Of a DNA stretch of 35,547 nt, positions 20,906 through 29,229 are shown one piece after another. Both the position numbers and the translations under genes were made by a program. Numbering within the stretch: the first letter of the stretch is position 1; each line of letters begins with the position of its first letter. This DNA is from Bacillota bacterium (GTDB taxonomy: Bacteria; Bacillota; Clostridia; Lachnospirales; CAG-274): positions 1 through 35,547 of the forward strand of contig JAFUAF010000042.1 of NCBI GenBank assembly GCA_017460805.1. The letters are read 5' to 3'. Under the pieces are notes generated by a model that was given only the letters and a program-made list of their open reading frames with translations, made no database searches and was not told the origin of the DNA.

Positions 20906-22075
20906 TCACCAATTTTCATACCGCTGTCCTGTGTGCAGTTCTGCCATTCTCTGCATTTCTGCATCGGTCAGCTCAAAATCAAAGATGCTGTAATTCTCAA
21001 GTATATGATCCGGATTCTGTGAACCCGGTATCGTGACATAGCCTGCCTGCAAATGCCATCGGAGTATTATTTGTGCCGATGTCTTGCCGTGTGCCTTTGC
21101 TATATCCGTGATCGTTTCATTACCGAACAAGTCCTGCGTATGCCCTCTGCCTCCGAACGGATACCATGATTCTACCACCGTACCGTATTTGGCGATATCC
21201 TTTTGGAACTCGGTGTTCTGATAAAACGGATGATTTTCGTTCTGAACTACCGCAGGCTTGATCTCACCGCCGGATGTGACACGCTCATATTCGTCGAGGG
21301 TATAATAGTTAGAAATACCGATAGACCGCAGCTTTCCGTCCCTTACACCCTGACACAGAGCTTTGTAGACCTCGGTATCATTGCTGCCCGATTGATGTAT
21401 CAGCATCAGATCAATATAATCAAGTCCGAGCCGTTCAAGCGAATCGTCAATAGAACTGTACGCTCTGTCATAGTTGGAAGGCATGACCTTTGTGGTGACA
21501 AAGACCTCCTCACGGGTTACGATACCATCATCGATCGCCCTCTGAATGCCATTGCCAACACCTGTTTCATTACCGTAATACTGCGCTGTGTCGATCAGCC
21601 GATAACCGTCTTTCAGCGCTTCGTAGACAGAGTTTTCCGCAGTATCATCGTCCTGTGTCCATGTACCAAGTCCAAGAATGGGCATTTCATAGCCGCTGTT
21701 GAGCAATACGGTCTTGCTTTCATAATCAAATTCTGTTGTCATATTACGCTGCTCCAATATCTTTCGTTTCAGCAGGCATAGGTCAAAAACGCTCCATACC
21801 CCGTCATTGTCGAGATCGTAAGGCTTTCCCCGCAAATCTTCTTCTGTCGGTTTCGCAAGAAGAAAATCATTGAGATCCCGTACATCCTGCACGGTGTATT
21901 CGGTATCAGAGGTGCCATTCGTTTCAAATGTTACAGTCGCACTGCTCTCGCTTTGCATCATATCAGACGAGCTTTCACTTTGCACCGTCACAGCCGGAGT
22001 GCTTTCAGAATAGCTGCCGCACCCGTTCAACATAAGAAAAGAATAAATAACTGCTAAAAATCTTGCTTTAATCAT
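20906..22075 (-). CDS. Lipoprotein aldo/keto reductase with embedded dockerin-like module
   Basis: 389 aa. N-terminal signal ending in lipobox LNGC (Cys19), then a Ser/Thr-rich linker. A dockerin-like module (about 60-111) has a degenerate first repeat (VQDVRDLNDFLLAKP) and a good calcium loop, DLDNDGVWSVFDLCLLKRKI. A full aldo/keto reductase barrel follows from about 115, with tetrad Asp162, Tyr167 (DTAQYYGNE), Lys196 (VTTKVMP) and His227 (LMLIHQSGS), and NADPH-binding IPGSQNPDHILEN near the C-terminus. AKRs use cytosolic NADPH, so an exported, surface-anchored one carrying a dockerin is odd. It is in an operon with the alpha/beta hydrolase and the flavodoxin-like gene. Confidence 0.88.
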   Translation of the reverse strand: MIKARFLAVIYSFLMLNGCGSYSESTPAVTVQSESSSDMMQSESSATVTFETNGTSDTEYTVQDVRDLNDFLLAKPTEEDLRGKPYDLDNDGVWSVFDLCLLKRKILEQRNMTTEFDYESKTVLLNSGYEMPILGLGTWTQDDDTAENSVYEALKDGYRLIDTAQYYGNETGVGNGIQRAIDDGIVTREEVFVTTKVMPSNYDRAYSSIDDSLERLGLDYIDLMLIHQSGSNDTEVYKALCQGVRDGKLRSIGISNYYTLDEYERVTSGGEIKPAVVQNENHPFYQNTEFQKDIAKYGTVVESWYPFGGRGHTQDLFGNETITDIAKAHGKTSAQIILRWHLQAGYVTIPGSQNPDHILENYSIFDFELTDAEMQRMAELHTGQRYENW

Positions 22076-22119
22076 AAATGTTCCTCACCGCCTTTGCAAT
22101 GCCGCTTTCTCTCAGATGG

Positions 22120-23118
22120 TCATCTGAGATATTCGTTGTAGAACGCTTCGAGCTTGTCAAACGGGATAGCGTTATTCTCGCCGCCGTCATAGAGGTCTGT
22201 GTGCGAAGCGCCTTCGATCACAAGAAGCTGTTTGTTGTCGGTGTACTTGTTTCCGTTTATCATATTCTCATACGCATCTTTTCCAAAGTAGAAAGAATGT
22301 GCCTTGTCGCCGTGCATTATCATAACGGCGGAGCGTATCTCATTGCTGTATTGCAGAATAGGCATATTGATAAACGACATACAGCCGATCTTGTTCCAGC
22401 CGCCGTTTGAATTGAGCGAACGAGGGTGATAGCCTCTTTCGGTCTTGTAGTAAGCGTGGTAGTCCTTGACAAAGTAGGGAGCGTCTTCGGGCAGAGGATC
22501 AATAACACCGCCGCCAAGCTCATACTCGCCGGACCGGTAATCCTTGATACGCTGGGCATTCAGTGCCTGCTTCATGGCATATCGCTTTTCCTCGCTGTCA
22601 TCTGCATCGAAATAGCCCTTAGCATTAACTCTCGTCATGTCGTACATGGTAGAGGCAACAGTCGCCTTGATACGGGTATCAAGCGTCGCCGCATTAAGAG
22701 CCATACCGCCCCAGCCGCAGATACCGAGAATACCGATACGGTCGGGATCGATATTCTCCTGAACCGATAGAAAATCGACTGCCGCCATAAAGTCCTCGGT
22801 GTTGATGTCGGGAGAAGCCATATAACGAGGAGTACCGCCGCTTTCGCCTGTGAATGAGGGATCAAAAGCTATGGTGAGAAAGCCGTGTTCAGCCAGCGTC
22901 TGAGCATAAAGACCGCTGCACTGCTCCTTGACCGCACCGAACGGCCCGCACACAGCGATGGCAGGGAGCTTTCCGTCTGCTTTTTTCGGAGTGTACATAT
23001 CGGCGGCAAGGGTAATGCCGTAGCGGTTGTGGAAAGTGACCTTGTTGTGGTCAACCTTGTCGGACTTGGGGAAGGTCTTGTCCCATTCCTGTGTTAAAGT
23101 AAGCATTTCATCTTTCAT
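22120..23118 (-). CDS. Alpha/beta hydrolase with Cys nucleophile motif
   Basis: 332 aa. Dienelactone-hydrolase-like: YGITLAADMYTPKK start, PAIAVCGPFGAVKEQCSGLY (oxyanion region), HGFLTIAFDPSFTGESGG, and nucleophile elbow GICGWGGMALNAA, in which Cys replaces the usual Ser (G-x-C-x-G). The acid is probably the Asp in MIMHGDKAHS and the His is in EGASHTDLYD. It is cytosolic. It begins 1 nt after the stop of the 78-aa gene (translational coupling). Members are often annotated as esterases or xylan-esterase-like; the substrate is unknown. Divergent from a LysR gene that likely controls it. Confidence 0.88.
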   Translation of the reverse strand: MKDEMLTLTQEWDKTFPKSDKVDHNKVTFHNRYGITLAADMYTPKKADGKLPAIAVCGPFGAVKEQCSGLYAQTLAEHGFLTIAFDPSFTGESGGTPRYMASPDINTEDFMAAVDFLSVQENIDPDRIGILGICGWGGMALNAATLDTRIKATVASTMYDMTRVNAKGYFDADDSEEKRYAMKQALNAQRIKDYRSGEYELGGGVIDPLPEDAPYFVKDYHAYYKTERGYHPRSLNSNGGWNKIGCMSFINMPILQYSNEIRSAVMIMHGDKAHSFYFGKDAYENMINGNKYTDNKQLLVIEGASHTDLYDGGENNAIPFDKLEAFYNEYLR

Positions 23119-23119
23119 T

Positions 23120-23356
23120 TCAGATACCTCCGTTTTTTCTTAATGTGTAGGCGAAATAGTCAAGGCAGTCGATGCGGTCGTTATACTTGTGAACGCTGTC
23201 AAGGAGCGTTTGACGATAGCTTTTCAGAAAACAGTCAAGTGCCTGATATTGTCCGCTTTCGACCATTTGCAGGCATTTCGCTATGCTTTCATCGTCCAAG
23301 CCCATATCCCTGAGATTTTCGGTCATGACCGCTGTTTTGTCGGCTGCATTTGCCAT
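23120..23356 (-). CDS. Small helical protein of unknown function
   Basis: 78 aa, predicted all-helical and soluble (MTENLRDMGLDDESIAKCLQ and YQALDCFLKSYRQTLLDSVH). Not recognised as a named family, but its position between a LysR gene and oxidoreductase or hydrolase genes is typical of short conserved hypothetical proteins in Firmicutes. It contains two Cys and could be an accessory or sensor subunit. It is the first gene of the operon, directly behind the divergent promoter, and overlaps the hydrolase start region by coupling. Confidence 0.65.
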   Translation of the reverse strand: MANAADKTAVMTENLRDMGLDDESIAKCLQMVESGQYQALDCFLKSYRQTLLDSVHKYNDRIDCLDYFAYTLRKNGGI

Positions 23357-23386
23357 ATTCTCACCTCTGTGTTATTTGGTATCTTT

Positions 23387-23415
23387 AGTATAACACAGAT
23401 CTTATGATATGTAAA
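23387..23415 (-). promoter_or_regulatory. Promoter of the hydrolase-AKR-flavodoxin operon
   Basis: Minus strand: TTTACA (plus-strand 23410-23415), 17 nt, TATACT (23387-23392). It is back-to-back with the LysR promoter, with about 27 nt between the two -35 boxes, a suitable place for LysR binding. Confidence 0.7.
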
Positions 23416-23442
23416 ATACCTATTTTGAATAGCTTGTTATTC

Positions 23443-23471
23443 TTGACAGGAATAGCAAAACAGGTTATACT
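23443..23471 (+). promoter_or_regulatory. Promoter of the LysR gene
   Basis: TTGACA (23443-23448), 17 nt, TATACT (23466-23471). GGAGGTG then precedes the ATG at 23498. Confidence 0.75.
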
Positions 23472-23497
23472 GATAATAGAAATATTGGAGGTGTGCT

Positions 23498-24373
23498 ATG
23501 GAAATACGTGTCTTACGTTACTTTCTCGCCATTGCAAGAGAAGAAAACATGACAAGGGCGGCCGAGCGCCTGCATATCTCGCAGCCCTCGCTGTCTAAAG
23601 AGATAAAGAAGCTTGAGGAAGAATTGGGGCATGAACTGTTTATCCGCACCAATAAGAATATGCTCCTCAATGACGAGGGAATGCTCCTGCGAAAGCGTGC
23701 CGAGGACATTCTCGCTATGGTGGACAAGACCGCCGAGGAGTTCAGCCAGCTTGACAACATCGTCGGCGGAGAGATACGCATAGGCTGTGCCGAGAGCTAT
23801 CTTATCAAGTATCCGGCACGGAGCATTAAGGTATTCAAGGAGCAGTACCCGAATTCCATCTTCCACATTTTCAGCGGAGATACCGAGCCTGTTGTGGAAC
23901 GGCTTGACCGGGGGATCCTCGACCTCGCCGTGATCGTTGAGCCGCCGAACCTGTCGAAGTACAACTATCTCTCTATACCCGAAAGTGACAAATTGGGGCT
24001 GGTTATGCTGCGTGACACTCCTCTTGCCAAAAAGGAGTATGTGACATTTGATGATCTTTACGGCTTGCCGCTGTTCTGCTCGGAGCAGTCTATCCGTGTG
24101 GATTTTCCGCGCTGGTGCGGGGATAATATGGATAAACTCAGCTTTGCAGGAACTGTCAATCTTGCCTACAACGGCTCGGTATTTGTGAAAGAAGGGCTTG
24201 GATATATGCTGACCTTTGAGCACCTTGTAGACACAAGCGAAGAAAGCGGACTTTGTTTCCGACCAATCAAGCCGACACTTGAAACTAATATGTATATCAT
24301 CTGGAAAAAGTATCAGGTGTTTTCGCCGATTGCGGAATTGTTTTTGAAAAGATTAAGGCAGGACTATAGTTAA
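23498..24373 (+). CDS. LysR-family transcriptional regulator
   Basis: 291 aa. N-terminal helix-turn-helix MEIRVLRYFLAIAREENMTR followed by AAERLHISQPSLSKEIKKLE and ELGHELFIRTNKNMLLNDEG, the classic LTTR DNA-binding domain, then a linker helix and the periplasmic-binding-protein-like effector domain (GGEIRIGCAESYLIKYPA, LDLAVIVEPPNLSKYNYL, GYMLTFEHLV). It is divergently transcribed from the 23356-20376 operon across a 141-bp shared promoter region, so it most likely controls that operon in response to a small molecule made or used by it. The effector is unknown. Confidence 0.94.
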   Translation: MEIRVLRYFLAIAREENMTRAAERLHISQPSLSKEIKKLEEELGHELFIRTNKNMLLNDEGMLLRKRAEDILAMVDKTAEEFSQLDNIVGGEIRIGCAESYLIKYPARSIKVFKEQYPNSIFHIFSGDTEPVVERLDRGILDLAVIVEPPNLSKYNYLSIPESDKLGLVMLRDTPLAKKEYVTFDDLYGLPLFCSEQSIRVDFPRWCGDNMDKLSFAGTVNLAYNGSVFVKEGLGYMLTFEHLVDTSEESGLCFRPIKPTLETNMYIIWKKYQVFSPIAELFLKRLRQDYS

Positions 24374-24397
24374 TTGAATAGGCACAGGAAATAATCT

Positions 24398-24553
24398 ATG
24401 CAGAACGAGGATACAAGAAAACGCGAATTGACCCCGCTTACCAAAATAAGGGATAATTACAGAAAAATAGTCCTCACACTCGATACCGAAATGGAAAAGG
24501 AGTTTGAGGGCATAGAGATAATAAATGTTGTCGAATGGCTCGTAAAAGGTTAA
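24398..24553 (+). pseudogene. C-terminal remnant of an AAA ATPase (DUF4143-type)
   Basis: A 51-codon frame: MQNEDTRKRELTPLTKIRDN, YRKIVLTLDTEMEKEFEGIE, IINVVEWLVKG. 'RExxPLxxIxDNYxKxVLTLD......GI..xNVxxWLL' is the standard end of ATP-binding proteins with a C-terminal DUF4143 domain. About 350 residues upstream are missing, and no strong ribosome-binding site is present. It is followed directly by a good terminator. Most likely a decayed tail rather than a working small gene. Confidence 0.65.
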
Positions 24554-24557
24554 AACA

Positions 24558-24593
24558 AAGGCTGTTCTCCATATCTGATAGGAGAACAGCCTT
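24558..24593 (+). terminator. Terminator after the AAA ATPase remnant
   Basis: A perfect 13-bp stem AAGGCTGTTCTCC/GGAGAACAGCCTT is followed by GTTTTGTTT. It may also end the LysR transcript. Confidence 0.85.
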
Positions 24594-24634
24594 GTTTTGT
24601 TTATCTTTTTGAAATTGTATTGTGTAATAAGCCG

Positions 24635-24948
24635 TCATTTTAAACTGTAAACTCTGTTTCGATCATTACCCATGGCTATGACAAAACCGTCGTTAACAAG
24701 TCCCTTTAAATAATCCCTTGTTTTAGAGGGTTTCAGACCTATTGTTTTGGCTGTATCGGCAGTTTTGGCTTCGGGATCACCGGTAAGATAATCGATTATA
24801 GCCTGCCGTCTTTCATAATTTATCGCCGTTTTTTTATCGCCGTTTTTTATCGCCGTTTTTTTATCGCCGTTTTTTTATCGCCGTTTTTTTCAATAAATAA
24901 TGTCAATATAACTCTGTCGGGGTCAAATTGTTCGGCAAAAAGGGCAGC
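24635..24948 (-). pseudogene. Frame-disrupted C-terminal part of an AlbA_2-type ATP-binding/HTH protein
   Basis: Reading leftwards, one frame gives ALFAEQFDPDRVILTLFIEK then NGDKKTAIKKRR-stop. A second frame resumes as NGDKKTAINYERRQAIIDYL, then TGDPEAKTADTAKTIGLKPS, KTRDYLKGLVNDGFVIAMGN and DRNRVYSLK-stop at 24635. The second half is the winged-helix end typical of 'putative DNA-binding domain' (AlbA_2/SLFN-like) ATP-binding proteins. The two frames meet in a tract of five 13-14 bp repeats. The upstream catalytic part is absent, with a stop at 24949-24951. Removing one 14-bp repeat unit would join the frames. Confidence 0.6.
24822..24890. repeat. Tandem 14-bp repeat tract, ATCGCCG(T)7, five units
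   Basis: Units are ATCGCCGTTTTTTT four times at 14 bp and once at 13 bp (second unit, six T). Because 14 is not a multiple of 3, gain or loss of a unit changes the frame of the gene it interrupts (24635-24948, minus strand). The poly-T runs are further slippage sites. Confidence 0.85.
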
Positions 24949-24982
24949 TTACTCCTTATTAAACTTTTCATATTTTGTAACT

Positions 24983-25528
24983 TCATTCTTTGAATTTATC
25001 AGGGTCGAGCATTTTTATCACTCTTGCAGGATTACCGACGGCAACGCCGTAATCGGGCACATCATGTGTTACCACTGCCGAAGCACCCACAATGGCATAG
25101 TTTCCTATCGTAACGCCCGGCGTAACGGTCGCACCCGCACCTATCCACACATGATGACCTATATGTATGGGTTTGCAGGTCAGAATATCTCTGTCGTAAG
25201 GGTCGTGGTTGTTTGAAAGCAGCTGAACATTTGCGGCAATAGCCACATTGTCCCCGATAACGATGCCGCCCCTCGCCATAGCAAGAAAATTGCTGTTTAT
25301 AAAAACATTTTTTCCGATAACAAGTTTGTCTATCGCAGCACCCGAAATAGGTGCGGCAACATAACTCCCCTCACCTATTCTATCGCCTAATAGTTCTTTC
25401 AAAACCGACATATATTCTTCCGTTCTCGGCATAGTGTGGTTAAGTTTGAACATCAGCTGCGTCTGCTTGTCATACATTGCCTGTTCCTCGGGTGTGCGTT
25501 CCCGCATATCTATTCTTATTTCTTCCAT
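24983..25528 (-). CDS. Hexapeptide-repeat sugar O-acetyltransferase (maltose acetyltransferase-like)
   Basis: 181 aa from ATG 25528, preferred because GAGGGAG lies just upstream; an ATG four codons earlier (25540) overlaps the stop of the upstream gene but has no such site, so either start is possible. An N-terminal helical Mac-like region (RTPEEQAMYDKQTQLMFKLN) is followed by a left-handed beta-helix with hexapeptide turns (VIGKNVFINSNFLAMARGGI, IGDNVAIAANVQLLSNNHDP, IGHHVWIGAGATVTPGVTIG, NYAIVGASAVVTHDVPDYGV) and terminal GNPARVIK. The catalytic His is in NNHDPYD. It transfers acetyl from acetyl-CoA to a sugar or related acceptor. Coupled to the PNPOx-like gene. Confidence 0.93.
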   Translation of the reverse strand: MEEIRIDMRERTPEEQAMYDKQTQLMFKLNHTMPRTEEYMSVLKELLGDRIGEGSYVAAPISGAAIDKLVIGKNVFINSNFLAMARGGIVIGDNVAIAANVQLLSNNHDPYDRDILTCKPIHIGHHVWIGAGATVTPGVTIGNYAIVGASAVVTHDVPDYGVAVGNPARVIKMLDPDKFKE

Positions 25529-25539
25529 ATACTCCCTCA

Positions 25540-25941
25540 TTAAACATCAAATTCTTCTTTAAGATCCATCATACCGCGAATTTCCGCATGACCGTTTTCA
25601 AGATAGAATAAACCCATTTCCCAGCCGTTTTTGTCGTACATTTCCATTATCTGCGGCATTATTTCTCTTACCTTTGCAAGAAGTTCATCACTCTTCACTA
25701 TCTTGACTTTTCCGTCATAACGCAGAAAATCTCCGCCGTTTGTTGCTAAAATCTCTACATTAGGATTAGCGGATAACTGCTTGAAAACATTTTTGAACGT
25801 ACCGCAGCCGAAATATAACTTGCCCTCAACAAGCATATGAAACCCGAAAGGTCTGCCTTTTGGCTGCTCCCCGTCGGTCGTAAGAAAATAAAAGATCTGT
25901 GCCTTGTCTAAAAATTCGTTTACTTTTTCAATATTCGTCAT
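25540..25941 (-). CDS. Pyridoxamine 5'-phosphate oxidase-like (FMN split-barrel) protein
   Basis: 133 aa. Split-barrel fold with MTNIEKVNEFLDKAQIFYFL, TTDGEQPKGRPFGFHMLVEG, KLYFGCGTFKNVFKQLSANP, NVEILATNGGDFLRYDGKVK and FYLENGHAEIRG. This is the general layout of PNPOx-like flavoproteins. True PNPOx substrate residues are not evident; members of this group bind FMN, F420 or haem. It is first in a two-gene operon with the acetyltransferase, with AGGAGGC at the ribosome-binding site. Confidence 0.9.
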   Translation of the reverse strand: MTNIEKVNEFLDKAQIFYFLTTDGEQPKGRPFGFHMLVEGKLYFGCGTFKNVFKQLSANPNVEILATNGGDFLRYDGKVKIVKSDELLAKVREIMPQIMEMYDKNGWEMGLFYLENGHAEIRGMMDLKEEFDV

Positions 25942-25967
25942 AAGTATGCCTCCTTTGTTATAGATTT

Positions 25968-25996
25968 AGTATAACCGAGAATTTGTACAATTTCAA
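25968..25996 (-). promoter_or_regulatory. Promoter of the PNPOx-acetyltransferase operon
   Basis: Minus strand: TTGAAA (plus-strand 25991-25996), 17 nt, TATACT (25968-25973). It lies 26 nt upstream of ATG 25941. Confidence 0.7.
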
Positions 25997-26014
25997 CAAA
26001 ATTTGTCAAATATT

Positions 26015-26053
26015 TTTAAAGGGAGTATTTTGGTACATATAATGTGGTATACT
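26015..26053 (+). promoter_or_regulatory. Tentative promoter of the cas operon
   Basis: TATAAT (26038-26043) lies 17 nt after TTTAAA, and a second -10-like TATACT follows at 26048-26053. Both -35 boxes are poor. The untranslated leader to cas3 would be about 110 nt and A-rich. Weak basal expression or an activator is possible. Confidence 0.35.
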
Positions 26054-26164
26054 AATAAAAAGATATAAGAATGTTTTGTACAAATATAGATTTTACTTAT
26101 AACATATTGTAAAATCAAGAAAAAAGGCCGAGAAAAAATTTTGAATTAATAAGAGGTGATGAAA

Positions 26165-28531
26165 ATGCATACCGCACATATCAAAACTGACGGAACACGG
26201 CAGACCTGCATGGAGCATTGTTCGGAAACCGCAAAATATGCAGGTGAAAAGCTTCGTGATGCAGGGTTATATAATACAGCTTATCTTGCAGGGATACTGC
26301 ATGATGCCGGAAAATTTACCGATGAATTTGACGATTATATACTTTCGGCACATAACGGGAAGCCTGTCAAAAAAGGAAGTGTTATACATTCATTCGCAGG
26401 CTGTTCATACATAATGAAAAAATTTCACAACGGTATGTGGGAAAATATAACAGCGGAAATAATTGCCTATGCAATAGGGGCTCATCACGGACTTTTTGAT
26501 ATTTTTAATGCAGAGCATGAAGACGGGTTTTTACACCGTGAAAACAAGCAGCCCAAATTTGACAGCAAAGCGATGTCGGAGTTTTTTACAGAATGTATTG
26601 ATGAAGAAATAATCAACGAATTATTCAAAAACGCAGCATCGGAAATAGAAGCAAAAATGACTCATCTTATTGAGAAAACGAAAGAAAACGATTTTTTTGA
26701 ATCAGAAATTGCTTTTTACTCGGGTTTGCTTGCAAGGCTTATTTTATCGGCAGTCATTGACGGAGACAGAAAAGATACATTTTGCTTTATGTCCGAGTGT
26801 GGCAAAACACCGCATTTTAATGTAGATTGGAAAAAATACAGGGATAATACCGATGCATATGTTCTTTCAAAAGCCTGTGATACTCCGATACAAAAAGCAC
26901 GAAGAGAGTTATCGGATATTTGTGTGGATTTTGCCGACGAGCCGTCGGGCATTTATGAATTAAAACTGCCTACGGGTGCAGGCAAGACACTCTCGGGATT
27001 GCGGTATGCACTTTACCATGCAATAAAAGCAGAGAAAAAGCGGATATTTTATATTGCTCCGCTTATAAGCATTATCGAACAAAATGCAAAAGATATAAAG
27101 AAAGCTGTCGGAGATGCGGATATAGTTTTGGAACACCACTCAAATGTAATTACGGAAGACGACAATTATGACCCTGCATATAAAGACAACACAAAACTGC
27201 TTACGCAAACATGGGATTCGCCTATTGTTGTAACAACACTTGTACAGTTTCTCAATACCTTGTTCGGCGGCAAAACATCACAAATCAGGAGATTTTCAAG
27301 TCTTTGTGACAGTATTCTTATTTTGGATGAAGTACAGTCTGTTCCGTGGAATATGCTTTCTATGTTCAATATGGCAATGAATTTTCTTTCGGAGGTCTGT
27401 AATACAACGATTTTGCTGTGTTCAGCCACACAGCCGACATTTGATAAGCTTGAACATAAAATGTATATTTCGGAAAAAACTTTTTTGACCGAAGAACAGG
27501 AAAAATATTATTCCAATATCTTCAAAAGAAGCGAGATATGCAATGCGGGAAATTTCCGTCTGGAACAGCTTCCCGAATTTATAGAAGATATAGCGGCAAA
27601 CAGCAAAAGCACACTTGTTATATGCAACAAAAAATCCGAATCCGAATACCTGTATGAAGCCCTTAAATCGGAAAAATATAAAATGCTGCATTTGTCTGCG
27701 TCCATGTGTATGAAGCACCGCGAAGAAATGACAAAAGAAATGAAATCATCTTTGGAGAACGGACAAAAGGTGCTTTGCATTTCGACACAGGTAATAGAAG
27801 CAGGCGTAGATGTTTCTTTTGAAAGCGTTATACGTTTTAAAGCGGGACTTGACAGCATAGTTCAGGCAAACGGCAGATGCAACAGGCACGGCGAGGGCAG
27901 GAAAAACTGCAAAACTTATATTGTGGATTGCACCGATGAATCACTTAAATATCTTAAAGAAATAGAAAAAGCCAAAACAGCGGCAACAGACCTTCTTTAC
28001 AGATATAAGGAAGACAGCGGTAAATTTGATAACGATCTCGGTTCATCGGCAGCGGTAAAATGCTATTATGACTGCTTGTTTAAAAAAGCGGTATATGAAG
28101 AAAATTATTTTGATTATCCGTTGAAAGATATGCCTTCGCTATTGAACCAACTGTCCGAAAATACAAAATGGAGAAAAGGCGAAAAATATTTTCTTAATCA
28201 AGCCTTCAAAACAGCAGGAAAAATATTTGAACCCATAGAGGGAAACACGGTCTCTGTACTTGTGCCATACGGCGACGGAAAAGATATAATAAATGCACTG
28301 TGCTCGGATAAGGTCAAATACGATATAAACGAAGCAAAAAAACTCATTGAGAAAGCAAAAAAATATACAGTCTCAATGATATACAGACAAGCCGAGTCTT
28401 TTTATAAAGACAAAATGATATACAAAATTTACAATGATTCAATATACGTCCTGAATGAGGAATATTACAGCAGCGAAACAGGTGTAAGAATAAGAAAGGA
28501 GGAAAAAGAATGCAGCATCCTAATATTGTAG
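26165..28531 (+). CDS. cas3: Cas3 helicase-nuclease, type I-C
   Basis: 788 aa from ATG 26165, which has AAGAGGTG about 8 nt upstream; ATG 26159 and GTG 26156 are too close to that site. HD nuclease domain: HCSETAKYAGEKL, then LHDAGKF with His46-Asp47, and IGAHHGL. Superfamily 2 helicase: Walker A LPTGAGKT (about 269-275), Walker B as DEVQ in ILDEVQSVPW (about 388-391), SAT in LCSATQP, ISTQVIEAGVD, and motif VI QANGRCNRHG. It unwinds and shreds target DNA after Cascade binding. First gene of the cas operon; it overlaps cas5c by 22 nt. Confidence 0.97.
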   Translation: MHTAHIKTDGTRQTCMEHCSETAKYAGEKLRDAGLYNTAYLAGILHDAGKFTDEFDDYILSAHNGKPVKKGSVIHSFAGCSYIMKKFHNGMWENITAEIIAYAIGAHHGLFDIFNAEHEDGFLHRENKQPKFDSKAMSEFFTECIDEEIINELFKNAASEIEAKMTHLIEKTKENDFFESEIAFYSGLLARLILSAVIDGDRKDTFCFMSECGKTPHFNVDWKKYRDNTDAYVLSKACDTPIQKARRELSDICVDFADEPSGIYELKLPTGAGKTLSGLRYALYHAIKAEKKRIFYIAPLISIIEQNAKDIKKAVGDADIVLEHHSNVITEDDNYDPAYKDNTKLLTQTWDSPIVVTTLVQFLNTLFGGKTSQIRRFSSLCDSILILDEVQSVPWNMLSMFNMAMNFLSEVCNTTILLCSATQPTFDKLEHKMYISEKTFLTEEQEKYYSNIFKRSEICNAGNFRLEQLPEFIEDIAANSKSTLVICNKKSESEYLYEALKSEKYKMLHLSASMCMKHREEMTKEMKSSLENGQKVLCISTQVIEAGVDVSFESVIRFKAGLDSIVQANGRCNRHGEGRKNCKTYIVDCTDESLKYLKEIEKAKTAATDLLYRYKEDSGKFDNDLGSSAAVKCYYDCLFKKAVYEENYFDYPLKDMPSLLNQLSENTKWRKGEKYFLNQAFKTAGKIFEPIEGNTVSVLVPYGDGKDIINALCSDKVKYDINEAKKLIEKAKKYTVSMIYRQAESFYKDKMIYKIYNDSIYVLNEEYYSSETGVRIRKEEKECSILIL

Positions 28532-29229
28532 AATTTATGGTCTACGGCGATTATGCACTGTTTTCCGACCCTATTATGAGAGTCGGAGGAGAAAAATGTA
28601 CATATCAGATACCAACCTATGAAGCCTTGAAAGGTATCTTATCTTCGGTCTATTGGAAACCGACTTTTATCTGGCATATAGACAAAGTACGGGTAATGAA
28701 CAGAATACAGACCGAGGTAAAAGGCATCAGACCGATAAAGTATAACGGCGGGAACGACCTTGCATATTATACTTATTTAAAAAACTGCTGTTACCAGGTA
28801 CAGGCTCATTTCGAGTGGAACTATAACCGCCCCGAACTTGAAAAAGACAGAAACGAAAACAAGCACCATGAAATTGCAAAACGTATGATAAAACGCGGCG
28901 GCAGACGAGATATATTTTTAGGCACAAGGGAATGTCAGGGATATGTTGAGCCCTGCGTTTTCGGCAGCGGAGAAGGTGCTTATGACGATATTGAACATTT
29001 GCAGTTCGGTACGATGTATCACGGCATTACCTACGCGGATGAAGCCTATTCCGAAGAAACAAAGGGAATGATGACGGTAAATCTGTGGAGACCCGAGATG
29101 AAAAAAGGTGTTATTGAGTTTATACGGCCATGTGAATGTATACATAAACCCATACATGAAATGAAGATGAAGAAATTTTCGGATAAAGTTAATTTTTCGG
29201 GATACGGTGAATTTGAGGAGGTGGAATAA
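28510..29229 (+). CDS. cas5c: Cas5c crRNA-processing endoribonuclease
   Basis: 239 aa, usual length for Cas5c (Cas5d). In type I-C it replaces Cas6: it cuts the repeat hairpin and stays bound to the crRNA 5' handle. It starts VEFMVYGDYALFSDPIMRVG (the RAMP beta-strand), has GILSSVYWKP in the first domain, and NKHHEIAKRM, where Lys-His match the catalytic region of the Bacillus enzyme, followed by GGRRDIFLGTRECQGYVEPC. AAGGAGG lies within the end of cas3, upstream of its start. Its stop overlaps the cas8c start (TAATG). Confidence 0.96.
   Translation: MQHPNIVEFMVYGDYALFSDPIMRVGGEKCTYQIPTYEALKGILSSVYWKPTFIWHIDKVRVMNRIQTEVKGIRPIKYNGGNDLAYYTYLKNCCYQVQAHFEWNYNRPELEKDRNENKHHEIAKRMIKRGGRRDIFLGTRECQGYVEPCVFGSGEGAYDDIEHLQFGTMYHGITYADEAYSEETKGMMTVNLWRPEMKKGVIEFIRPCECIHKPIHEMKMKKFSDKVNFSGYGEFEEVE

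Noticed and set aside
23513-24223. 236-codon minus-strand frame opposite the LysR gene
   Set aside because: Antisense of a clear LysR protein, with no start signal.
26015-28531. Anti-CRISPR or toxin-antitoxin gene near the cas operon
   Set aside because: No small ORF with a credible start remains between the PNPOx gene and cas3 or within the operon.
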